Below, piece after piece: positions 21,040 to 31,839 of a stretch of 43,000 bases of DNA. The position numbers and the translations under genes were made by a program. How positions within the stretch are numbered: position 1 is the stretch's first letter; every line of letters starts with the position of its first letter. Origin of the DNA: Cristatella mucedo (lineage: Eukaryota; Bryozoa; Phylactolaemata; Cristatellidae). The stretch lies in assembly GCA_009760855.2 (NCBI GenBank), contig WPIO01000001.1, positions 16,107,001 through 16,150,000 of the forward strand, read 5' to 3'. Under the pieces are notes generated by a model. That model saw nothing but the letters and a program-made list of their open reading frames with translations. It did no database searches and had not been told where the DNA came from.

Positions 21040-23340
21040 AAGTAGATAAGTTAGTGACGCTCTATGGGGAGTGAGGTTCGAATGCTTTTAATGCAAATTA
21101 AAGGCATATCAACGCAAAGATTTGTTGTCTCGATAAATAAACCATCGATTCTGATGATAGAGTGGTGGTACGATTACTAATGGGCTAGGAGTAATTTTGC
21201 TTAAGAATATTCATGAAATGAGTTACATAGAAGTGATTGATAAAGACAAAGTATTAGCTGTGTTTGATGCCTGATAGTTCCTTGAATTGTGTTAGTAAGG
21301 ATGTAAACAGAGACTTATATCAGATATACATTAATATGGCATATGACATTTTATCAAAGCAAATTAGCCCATATATATATATATGTATATAATTATGTAT
21401 GTGTATAGTAAATACAAATCATTTTATGTTCTAAGACAACTTTAGATAGTCACTATTTAGATGTTTGATATACCATGTGGTGTTTCGAGATTCATTAATT
21501 ATTTTCCACTATGACATACATTCACTTGGAACTTGTTCTGAGGCTAGCACCCCAAAACCATCAAATAAACCAGTTGATATAAAGTAGACATGGCCTCAAA
21601 CAATATTTCCATGATGTGGTCCTTGGTCTCTGTTGAGCCTTGGAAAATCCATTGAGATCATGGTATCAGGATTACGAATAGCGAATGGTGGCAGACAAAC
21701 CTTCCTGCATGTCCAGCATGCCTTTCTGAACGCATACATGTCTCATGGTGGATGCCATCACTATAGAATAAAAGATGATAAATACCTCTTAAGTACCCAT
21801 AGGTATAAATACATGCAAAATGCCACTTTATGATTTGTACACAGATGACAAATTACTAATCCATACATATGTACATACACACCTACACACATTTACACTT
21901 TGACACACACACAAGCAAGCAGCTACATATATCATCATCACATGCAGACAGACATGCATTGGAGCTCCAACCTATATTTGATGTTAGGGCCTTCATCAAG
22001 AGAGAACATGAGACCCCTCGTCTGGAAACTGACAGGAACTGCCCATGCCGTATCTCACCCTTTGGGTAGTGGGTTTCTTAAATCACAGTGCAGGATGTTA
22101 TAAACGTTCTGCATGATGTTTTGGTTAAGGGAGACTGCAAGTGGGGAATTGAATATGTATTAGGGCTAAAGTCTGCGTTCAAAGTCACGATATAAATGAG
22201 CAGTACCTAGCAATCAGGACTGCAAGCGCCCTGCTGTATCCGAGAAAGGTTGGGGCCTGGTTTGCCTTGCCAGCATTGTTCTTGAGCAAACAAGACTCAT
22301 TTGAGCAAGTATCCACGGAAATGCAGTCACAAGACCTCTTAGCAACACTAAAAATAAAATTCACGTGGAAGAGATTTTTTAATTGTACAATGCCTGCAAA
22401 CCATCAAGAGGTCCACAACAAAGATCGATTGTGCATGAGGATAACTTTTCGAAACTGAGTGCAGACCTAGAGGAACAAAGAGTATGCCGAATAGTGCATT
22501 CAGCGCACAATGTTTTAAGGTCGAGACACACATCCAAGTCAGAGGTGTACTGACTGTCAATAAAACAGTTAAATTCTTTTCGATAATAAAAAACATTTTA
22601 AACAATAATCGTATGTATGGTCTGCACATTGTTATTAACTTCGTATATTAATAACCGTACTATATTACTGCTAAGTTCAACAAAACAATGGGCAAGTATT
22701 ACTTGCAACAAGCGTATGGTATTAAATGATGCACGGTCCCTATGCATCAGGCTTATCATGATTATTAATTCATCAATTTAAAATTGTGACTAACGAAAAA
22801 TAAAAGAGCTGTCCTCATGCTTAGTAACTAATCTGCTATTACAATGAAAGCAAATTAACTATTATAGAAGTAAACATTATTGTATATAGCAGCAGAGGAG
22901 CCTTATATTTGACAATATTTTGGTAGTTTGCAATAGTTGATTGCCCATCAGTTCCTTGAACCATGACCTGGGCTGTCGAAGTGCAAAGGCACTCATCCCC
23001 TTAGATGAAGACCAAGAATATACAGGCATTTAAGAACTGTCACTCAAGGTGCCAAAAAGCTGCACTTCCAATTTAGAATAACCTTTTGATACCAATTTGG
23101 TACCCAATCACATTTGCTGATTGTTTATATAATTAAAAAAGACCTAAATTATATGCTACTGTAACATGGAATCTTTGTGTTTTTTAATGTAAGCCTCAGT
23201 AGAACTGAAAGTGGTCAAATTAATGATGGGCAGCGAGTTGGTGTGAAAAGCCTCAGACTCTCAGATCACATGGAGTTAAGGTGCTGGACATACAATAGGG
23301 CCTCATGACAGCATCTTGGCATGGATTGTTTGAACATGCA
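21040..23340. other. no recognisable gene; low-complexity patches
   Basis: AT-rich. It has a short (ta)n patch at about 21370-21400 and a cacac/tacat-rich patch at 21865-21950. Short frames occur but carry no motif. No splice-bounded exon or repeat partner was found. Confidence 0.5.
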
Positions 23341-23344
23341 CGTT

Positions 23345-24403
23345 GAATAGTAATAATATACGAGGCATAGTGCCTGAGAACTTTCTAATCCCTCTTTACA
23401 TTTCATATCTGCAAAAGGAAGCGCAATAACTGATAATAGTGGTAGCACATACCAATAAACAACAAGACTTACTATGTTTGGCTGATGATATGCACAGGGT
23501 CAGCACAATGTGGTTAGTGCAGCATGCATGAAAATAAGTTTAAGTACATAAAGACCACCTGCAGGGACCCAATTAAATGCCAGATAATAGATGCATTTTT
23601 GAGTCTCTTTTAAATGTGAGAAGTCAGGTGTCGTGACGCAAGTGAGAAATGAGTTCCAAGCTTTAAGAGCATACAGACAAAGGCATCAAAGGATTTAGGA
23701 TTTGCACGAGGTATGGTAAATATTAGATCTGGAACCAGGTGGCATGATGCTTATCGGTGGGGAGGATCCGAGAAGACTGAGCCAAATAATGAAGGACCTT
23801 GAAAGGGAGTGATGAAACTTGAAGTCGATGTTGCTCGACTGGAGAGCTGTGCGGTAGCCGGCAGAAGGCGGAGGGCAACCGTACCACGAGCAGACGTGCT
23901 TCAGCTGTGGTGAGTTTGCACCAGCTAGGGCACCTGATCAGACAAAGCCGGTAGACCAAAGAAGCAGCACATTCGTAGTCATGACGGACATCACAAGCGG
24001 TGTGGAATTAATTTAGGATAATCCGTCTGTACGTTCGAATTTAGTACCATATAGCTGAAAGATGCATCAGACCGTGAATGAGGGCCTCGCAAAGGAAAGG
24101 GCCACTTCAAACATGACAATCAGATTCCCGTGATCCGCAAGAGATGGCTGGATCACGGATATGCGAGCTTTTCTATACTTGAACACACCTGGTCAATTAT
24201 AAAGTTAGCTATTTATAATCATTCTAATTAGAAAATAAAGGGCCATCCCATGTATGAACACCACTGATGACACAAGGATGGAGAGGAATTGGACGCTGAG
24301 GGCTGGTATCAAAGCAAAGAGAGAAAAATCTATGCCTCTGCATTAGGAAACAAAGCTCCTGACTATGTATTGAAAATCATATCAGCAAAAGAGAGTGGAG
24401 AGA

Positions 24404-24450
<47 letters not shown>

Positions 24451-26045
24451 GAGAGAGAGTATAAACGGAAAGAGCATACCGGTGCACAGGTCGCTGATCA
24501 TTTCAGTGATACCTTGGATGATCATTGTCCATCTGCACACCAATACTTTAGGAGTCTCCTAGGGAGGTAGGACCTAATCAACATTGGGAGTGGTACAGGA
24601 AATGGGGTGACAGGAGAGAGCTGCCTAAAGGATCAGATCGTTAGCATTGAAAATGCCACAGATTTGAACAAAACACAAAGAGATGCCTACCTCATCTAGT
24701 CTATGAGACAAAGAAAATCTTGAAGTAACAAGGACTCTGTGGTATGATTAGCCTCTAACACCAGATGGAACGTACTAAAAGGCTCAAAGTTTCTGATGAG
24801 TTCAGCTGGTCCGACCTGTCCAGTGTCTTTGATAGGAACGGCTGAAGGGGTGGACTTGGGTGGCTTGAGGTCAGCTCAATTTCTGGTTCATACATACTTT
24901 TTTGAGTAGTATTTCGAGATTTGACATACAGCCTTTGAAAGCAGTTGCATATGAGGCCAAATTAATGACATTTATGATATTAGCCATGCACGGCAGCAGA
25001 TTGTGTAATCGGAGCAGACACAGAAATAAACCCAAAAGATCATTATCTTTTTGATTGGGATACGAACCAGACAGTCACCAAAGAACGCTTGAATGTAAAT
25101 ATTTAGGTGCTGGCATGGAAATTGTGGCAGGACTTAGGGAATTTCGCCACAATGACGACACCCTGACGTATTCTTGGATCTGTTGACCAAGAACCCAATA
25201 GAGGAAGGATCAGCCAGATAATCACAAGGATCACTAGGCAAGAGCCAAACGTATAGCATGAGGTACGTCATGAGCACTTTGACGGTACCCCGTGATCTAA
25301 CAATTTTTGTATAGAAAGGAACTGGCCTTGCCAGGACTGATCGGCATTGATCACACAGCAGTCCTTGTATGCCTGTCGATGGCACTTCGTCCTGATCTTT
25401 GCATGTGGTTTTTCAAGCTTATGCTTAGGTGGACCTGGCTAGTTTAATGGTCTCAGGTAAACCGGTTTTCCAAGCGAGCTGAAGCAGGCGCTTAGTCAGA
25501 GGGTGCAAACTGTCGAGCGTGTCAGCTGGGGTCGCTGTATGACCACTAATGACAGGTCGGAATGAGGATTGACACCAGGAGGCGAAGCCGATATCTCTAC
25601 ACGGACCACACCGTTGTTAAGGTCCTGGAGGCTTTCAACCGCTGATTGTGATTTTAGATGAGATGAGAGGGCACAAGCATACCGAATGAGATCCGGCATG
25701 TATTGATACAGACTTGGCTATAATTATGAGATGAAGTGGTGAAGAATGAGAAAACTATTTATGGTGTGGACCCTTGATGTAGGGCTATGAATGGAGCCAA
25801 GAGACAATGAGTCGTTAAAAGAAACATTAGCCATGCTGATGAGTTATTTCAAATGAATGTTGAAATCACCTTATACGACTAAAGACTGATTAACAAGCAG
25901 AACGAAACGAGATCAGAGGAAGCTGAGATAAAGGAGGACTCGGTATCTGGTGGATGATAGACTAATGCCACCGTTGGGTAGCTTTGATGTCGGTGGAATC
26001 AGGTAATGATCTGAAAAGACTGCTTGAGGTACTGCAAAATGGAAT
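23345..26045 (-). mobile_element. L2-type LINE, longest copy, with endonuclease remnant
   Basis: The 3' end is at about 23348 (taataatatacgaggcatag on the + strand, then gtgcctgagaact). The block aligns along its length with 12945-15800: ttaaatgtgagaagtcaggt versus ttaaatgtggtcaagtcagg near the 3' end, and ggatgatcattgtccatctg (24518) versus ggatgatctttgtccattca (14156). The 5' part goes further than the other copies: the - strand has GDFNIHL at 25850-25870, the catalytic-site block of the APE-type endonuclease, preceded by VYHPPDTESS near 25940-25965. Frames are broken many times. A (GA)n run at 24405-24447 lies inside it. Confidence 0.75.
24400..24447 (+). repeat. (GA)n microsatellite inside the L2 copy
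   Basis: About 20 GA units. The flanks, gcaaaagagagtggag before and gagagtataaacgg after, correspond to gcaaaagggagagtatagac in the copy at 14075. The repeat therefore grew from a short gggagag present in the LINE. Confidence 0.85.
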
Positions 26046-26099
26046 AGAGAAACACAATTTGTAGATCGACCATAGAACTAATATCATACCGTAAAATTA

Positions 26100-26880
26100 T
26101 ATGTTGAATAAAATACGATAAAATGCACTGATAGCGCTTCCTTAGAGAACCTGATCTCTTGTAGGCGCTTAATACGTAAAGCGAAACGCGATTGGATGGT
26201 GAGAATATATAGTACGCGTTTATAAAGAAAACATGAATAGTATTTAGTGATATGTGCACAGGTCAGTATGCAAATGTGGTTAGTGGCATGCACAGTGTCA
26301 AATGCATAAGCACATGAAGGGATTTAAACTAATCTATCAAAGTTTGTCCTTCAAATAGGTGCTTTTTAAGTCTTTTAAATGTAATAACAGTATGTCTGAC
26401 AAGTGGGAGGAGAGCCCTGAGTTAGGAGCATGCAACCAAATGCACAAATTCTGCAAGGATTTGAGGCCTGTATGGAGGCATTGTAAACCGTTGACCAGGA
26501 GAAGCGGAGGCATTGATGCTTGGCCCAGTGGGGACGGGGATATGGCTGCAGCCACAGGAATGAATAATCAAAGTGAGCTGGATCAACCTGAAGTCAACCA
26601 CGACTGGTCGCCAGTGTGGTGGCCGGCGAGTGGTGTGACGTGGGTAACTGCAACGTCACGATGGTGATGTTATTGATACAGTTTTGTACCAGCTGCAATC
26701 GTCGATTGCACAGGCCAGTAAGCAGTGAGCGGTAGAAGTCGAGGACGGGAGGAATGCATGACCAACTTGGACGTGGGGTCATTATCTCAACAATCCGAAT
26801 TTTTAGCAATGTTGGCGGAAGAACCTGGCATATTGGCAACGCATTTACACAGGATGTATCGTAATAGTTATCGAGAGAAA
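26100..26880 (-). mobile_element. L2-type LINE, further 3' fragment
   Basis: This begins on the + strand with aaaatgcactgatagcgctt and ccttagagaacctgatctct (the L2 3' tail), then cgcgattggatggtgaga and cataagcacatgaaggga. It continues through the C-terminal RT region (tttaaatgtaataacagtat, ggtagaagtcgaggacggga, ttggacgtggggtcattatc), matching 12965-13690. It is heavily decayed, with no useful frame. Confidence 0.65.
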
Positions 26881-27220
26881 ATATGCGTTTACGACCATCT
26901 CGCGTCTTAACTGATAATTTATTACGCTAATTGATATTTCCAAGATGAGCCAATGAACATACAATACCTGGATTGTCTTGAAACACACGTGGCTCTGGTC
27001 TAGAAAAGCGTATCCTTAACTGCTGCATGAAACTGAGAATAAGGTAAACCGATGATGTGATAATACGTTTATCCAAAAAAAAATTGAGTAGTTCCATAAA
27101 GATAAGGGCAGTTTTTATTTGTGGACAGCAACGAGCCCGCCGCGGCTGCTGTCATTGTGGTGGTGCCTGGTTTAGCAGTCTGTCGAGAACTCATAAGATC
27201 AATGTTTTTTTTATTGTTTA

Positions 27221-27844
27221 TCAAATGAAATAACTCGATATCCAATCTTGAATAAGACGTGACTGTGGAAGCAGGTTGAGGATGCTAGTGTTTGTCGTGG
27301 ACAACACCGGCCAAAGCGGTTCGCCATTCATCAGAGATCTACTTTTAGGAATCATTTTTGTACTACGCAATATTGGGATCCGCTGCAGACGAAAAGTATA
27401 GAGATGGCGCAACTTCCGGTAACTGGTGAAATCGTCCGCTGGCGGGCGTCGGTGGCCCTGCACGGAACGCATAAGACACTTAAATGGCAGCCTCGGAAGC
27501 AGACGAGACATTAATCGTTTCATCATGATGCCGTAACAACCAGCCAACGGTAACGGTAGCCGAGCTGAATCCGAGGATATTACTATGGTAAAACTTATGC
27601 GCTTGCCGTGGAAAGTGGTTTGAATGGTGAGGCACGCCAGCTTATTGGAGCAGGGATGATCGGCGCACGATGGATACAGCGCCCTACGATCCAGAATGAT
27701 AGTTGTCTGACCGAAAGCATATATCCGATCTTCACAGTGCTTTACAGCGAATACTTTGCAAACACGGGGCCGTACTTGAACGTGGTTTAGACTAACTTGC
27801 TTGACTTGCGTCACATCTTGTATTACTCGACCGTATCGTAACAA
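27221..27844 (-). pseudogene. gypsy-like (Metaviridae) RNase H remnant
   Basis: A 207-codon - strand frame. Its first third reads like an RNase H domain of a gypsy-type pol: KVFAVKHCEDRIYAFGQTTI followed by LDRRAL, in the place of the usual A-V-x-F-A-x-x-x-x-Y-I-Y-G...D-H-x-x-L. Then comes SFTIV and SDSARLPLPL, in the place where gypsy elements have a D-A-L-S-R-L-P block. The last third (after about 27530) is not recognisable. On the same strand beyond it is a possible LTR-like stretch (aaataaaaactgccct near 27110). No reverse transcriptase, integrase or paired LTRs were found. The key acidic residues are partly lost, so it is inactive. Confidence 0.5.
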
Positions 27845-28099
27845 ATAAAATCATGCAATACAATGGTTCGCAGCATTTGTGGGTCCCAGTGGTCTTGACC
27901 TTTATGTGCTTGAGGTGCATGCTGACGCGCTGCATCTGTTGTGGCTTAATAACTTACACTCTTGCACGTGCTGGACCGTGCAGGTCACCTGACCACATGC
28001 TATTCTTGGTGTGGTTTGTATTGAGCACGCTACGGATTGCTATCGACTTGTACTCTTTGCAGAAAATGTTACGTGCCTAGGAAAGAGCTCGATTTCTGA

Positions 28100-28390
28100 G
28101 AGCGCTTTATCAAACAAGCGTTATCACTTATTAAGACTGAAGCCGTGTCTTTTGCCTTCCCAACTGTCACTCGTTGCTCATAAACGAGTGGTTCTGTGTG
28201 CATGCACATTCTGGTCCAAGTGGCTTATGTACATTTGTATGCTTTTGTATGGGTTTGTCTCATGCATTATTCTTTGTATGTCATGAACCGTAGCTTTCTC
28301 TGGCAGCGAGTTGCAGCTCGTGCATAGAGATTTTGACCTGTGAGGGCGCTGTAAAAACGTTAAAATGCGTGTCATTATTATTACTAAATT
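28100..28390 (+). mobile_element. possible L2-like 3' tail on the + strand
   Basis: The segment ends gtgagggcgctgtaaaaacg, ttaaaatgcgtgtcattatt and att-rich sequence. That is the layout of an L2 3' end (ctgagggcactttatcaagtgc then (att)n) read on the + strand. Upstream sequence does not align clearly with the other copies, so this may be a different L2 subfamily. Confidence 0.35.
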
Positions 28391-28479
28391 TATGGAAAGT
28401 CCCTGCATAGATAACACGGTCTCGCGTAGGACATCCTGCAGGACATTTCCCTATATGCTGATGTATGGCTAATCCAGAA

Positions 28480-28562
28480 TACTACACACACTGACACACA
28501 CTACTACTACACACAGCCATCATCATCACACACACATCATCACACATCACACACACACACAT
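28480..28562 (+). repeat. cacac/catca-rich microsatellite
   Basis: Interrupted (ca)n with cat and cta interruptions (acactactactacacacagc, catcatcatcacacacac). It is of low complexity and contains no gene. Confidence 0.9.
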
Positions 28563-28564
28563 GA

Positions 28565-31500
28565 CTGTATGATCAAACTGAAGTTTCACACTCTGTTCGT
28601 AGCAAATCAAACATCTATCAACAAAGTCTGTGATAGTGAGAATGATGAATGGATTTGGAAGGATGGTTTCTATCGGAGCAAGAGTGTAGGCGGTGCCAGC
28701 GTTGGCGGCGGCGGTCTCGGCAAGGTCATGGCTGCGATGCCATTCCAGCCCGGTCCCGCAGAGTTCGGTCCGGCCGCGACGCCGCCAGCGGTTGCTCGCA
28801 CCCGTCGGCTGCTGGTGGTGGGTTGGCTGTCTGTGCGGCCACGCGTTCCTGCAAATGAGCGCGAAGCCTTTCGAGAGGTCTCATTGAGTCTAACTTGATC
28901 TCTTGCGATCTTATAGTTACGCCCCATGCAATTTTAATCTATGAGCAGCACCACCTAAAGCGAACCACCTAGGAGCGACTTTGAACACGAAGGCAAGGGT
29001 GGATTAAGGTGTGTGAGGAGTTTCAAGTCGCGCAAACCCTTGAAACCCCAAACCACATACGGAATGCCCTACCCTTAGGGGGAAATGTGGGGGTAGGGAA
29101 TTATTGCGCCTGTAACGGTTCAGGCCTCATCTCGGGAGTTTCTCAGTAAAATGGGCAAACAGAAAGGTCGAGAGCACCAATCTCCTAGGTGATCGTTATT
29201 CATATGCAACTGCTTTATTTTGGAGTGAAGCGTAAAAGTTGGCTGATCCAACAGCCTCATTTGATCTCAGGGGAAGAAGAGGGTTTAGCCAAGCTGCCCA
29301 CACTTTCGGTGAGCAAAAATAGCGAGGATTGCCTGGCTGCAGGGTCTCAGCCTCACGAGACCTCGGTGGGGTGCCAGCTGCACATTACGGGCCACGAACC
29401 TGGAGTGCTGCAGATAGATAGGGTCCTTGATTGTAAAATAAGGAAAACTAAGACGTGGCCTCTCGGGTCAAACGATCTTCCGAAGTGCTGTTTTGAGGGT
29501 AGAATGGTTCGAAAGTGGCTAAACTCAGTAGTTGTAGTCAGCGTCTTGTTGCTTAGTGCAAACAGAGCATTCCTTAGGGACTGCTGAGAAACTGGCTGAC
29601 CTAGGGTGCTGAGCTCGAGAGAGTCTGCTCTGACTCAATAGCTCAGCTGGCCCTCGTCAAGGTTGTATCTCAGCCTCTATCACTAAACTATTTTGAGTTT
29701 TGACTCACATTGGAGTTTCTTTTGCTGAAGCAAGATTACTGACGGAAGCAATACTGGAAAGTATGCAGTGGCCACCAGACGCAAACAGATAAAAGAAATC
29801 ACTCATTAATAGCTTGAGCATCAATCGACGGGAAACGTGTTTAAGATCACTTAGAATATGGTCTCGCTTTAATCTTGGAAACCATTAGCGTGAAATCTCG
29901 AATTGATCTATTGCACCAATAGCAGCACAGGCTTGAGAGCGCTTTTGAGATTGTTCTGCGGACTGGTTAGAGCGTGTCATTGCAAAACCTGCCCAGCAGC
30001 ACATGACTTCGTCCAGTAGATGGGTGCTTTGTTTCATCAATGCAGTGGTTGGACTGGCGTAACTGTGTGCGTCGAAACCCATCTATTGGACACGACGAAT
30101 CGAGCTCGCAGTAAGAATGACAGTCGCACATTCAAATGGCACACCATACCTGATTCGACTTATACTCAACTATATGCCCTCACAGTATCGAGCACGATAT
30201 CGCCGCTTAGCCTACATATTTATGATGTTTTCATTCTTAAATTTTAATAAAGTTTAATTTGTACAGTGGCTTCTCAGATTCAGAGAAACCTCTAGATGTA
30301 CCGCAGGATATCGGATTCCTTCCGCTGGCAGTTGAACAGCACAGCATGTGCACATTGCCATTATCGACGATTGGATAGTCTCTTCAAAGGGACGGACGAT
30401 TCTCCAGCTTAGTGTGTGAATGAGCCCGACTGTACCATACATCGTAGAGAATGGTGAAATCAAGCATTGTGCTATAGCGTACATTTGATGCAAACATTGA
30501 GATTCCTTTCCTGTCTCTCACTCTTTCAGCATCCGGCTAATTTTCTGAGACTAAAGAGTGGGAGCTAACACAACGACTTTTAACTTGCCCATGTGACCAC
30601 ACGAGTTCTCGGAGGTCGGATTTAAAATCGTGTAAGGCTAGCATTATACCAAAAGTTGTGCTTGGTCGTTTAAGTTAATAGATCAAAACCAACGGGAAAA
30701 GACGCTTATGATTACAAAGTATTCGTCACTGAAAATGTACGTATAGTGTAGACTAAAATTTCACACTACAGTGAAGGACACTCCAGATGATGCGAAATTG
30801 TTTTACTGTTGGACCTGGTATTGCACGGATGCTCTCTATGCCAATCTTCGGCTTGTAGCCCAACTCTAATCTCGATTGGAGCATAGACCGCATTAGGGCC
30901 GGGCTAGAGACAGAGGAATGTGCTATAGACGTCTTGGTTGCTTCTTCCACTGATCAGCTCACATTCACAATGTTCATGCAACGGTACTAAGTGAAGCAGT
31001 AACTAGTACCTTAAAAAGATATGAGCAGATTCCGGCTATCTGCTATTCTTGCACCTGAGTACAAGTCCATTAGGCTGACATGCCTGTGATACAAACCCAC
31101 CTTACAGTGACAGAAGCATTTCGTGTCCCTCTGTAGAAATGAACTATTGAACCACTCAGGTGTACACGATGATGGTTAGAGTGTGCAAGCCTTGCTGGGC
31201 ACATACCACCAATGATAATCGCTCAACTGCTCAATTGACATACCGGTGTCTAGCAGTTTGGGACGGCACCGAATATCCACAGGTTACCTCTCCGGGCTCC
31301 AGTTTTTAACTTTGATTGAGGCCAAGCCTTCCTTTAACGACAGAGAATGCGCTTACTTTCGCGTTGTGTATATAAAATTGACTCATTGTCAATGCTCTCG
31401 ATGAGTATGGCTTTAAGGTTGGCTAATAATCCTAGAAACAAGTTGCTGTCCTTGACTTATTTGACTTCATTGGAGCTGCGATCGCACCTTGTCGTTTGAT

Positions 31501-31735
31501 TCGGTGAAAAAGAAAAATTCTTGGACCCATCTACACACACCTGCCATAGAACTGCTGAAGAACCCAGTGGAATTGCTGCACCTGCAGCCTAGCTTGTTTG
31601 GCCCCTAGGTTCTTTCATAGCCCAATAAATGAGCTAACCTTATTCATTTATTTTATAGACTTTGCACAGTGACAGCTGCAAATGCGTCCTGTAGACCTGG
31701 TATATTCCCACTTCCTACAAAACCTACGGAACGCC
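28565..31735. other. no confirmed gene
   Basis: A small GC-rich patch at 28690-28870 makes frames open in several phases (for example 28569-28898 on +), without a recognised motif. The + frame 29189-29587 (132 codons) is the longest; it ends with a hydrophobic segment (VVVVSVLLLSA) but I do not recognise it and see no splice or Kozak support. An inverted repeat occurs around 30011-30095. Confidence 0.4.
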
Positions 31736-31740
31736 ATCAC

Positions 31741-31832
31741 ATCTCTCTGGAATATATATGATATGAGCATATTATATATATATACATATATATATATATG
31801 TATGTATATGTATATGCATACATATATATCAC
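31741..31832. repeat. (TA)n-rich microsatellite
   Basis: Alternating tatata with tatg and catata interruptions, largely self-complementary. The small frame across it (Tyr/Ile/Met-rich) is an artefact. Confidence 0.9.
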
Positions 31833-31839
31833 TTCACTC

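Noticed and set aside
28569-28927. Gly/Ala- and Pro-rich frames in several phases on both strands
   Set aside because: They arise from a short GC-rich patch with few stop codons; no motif or splice context.
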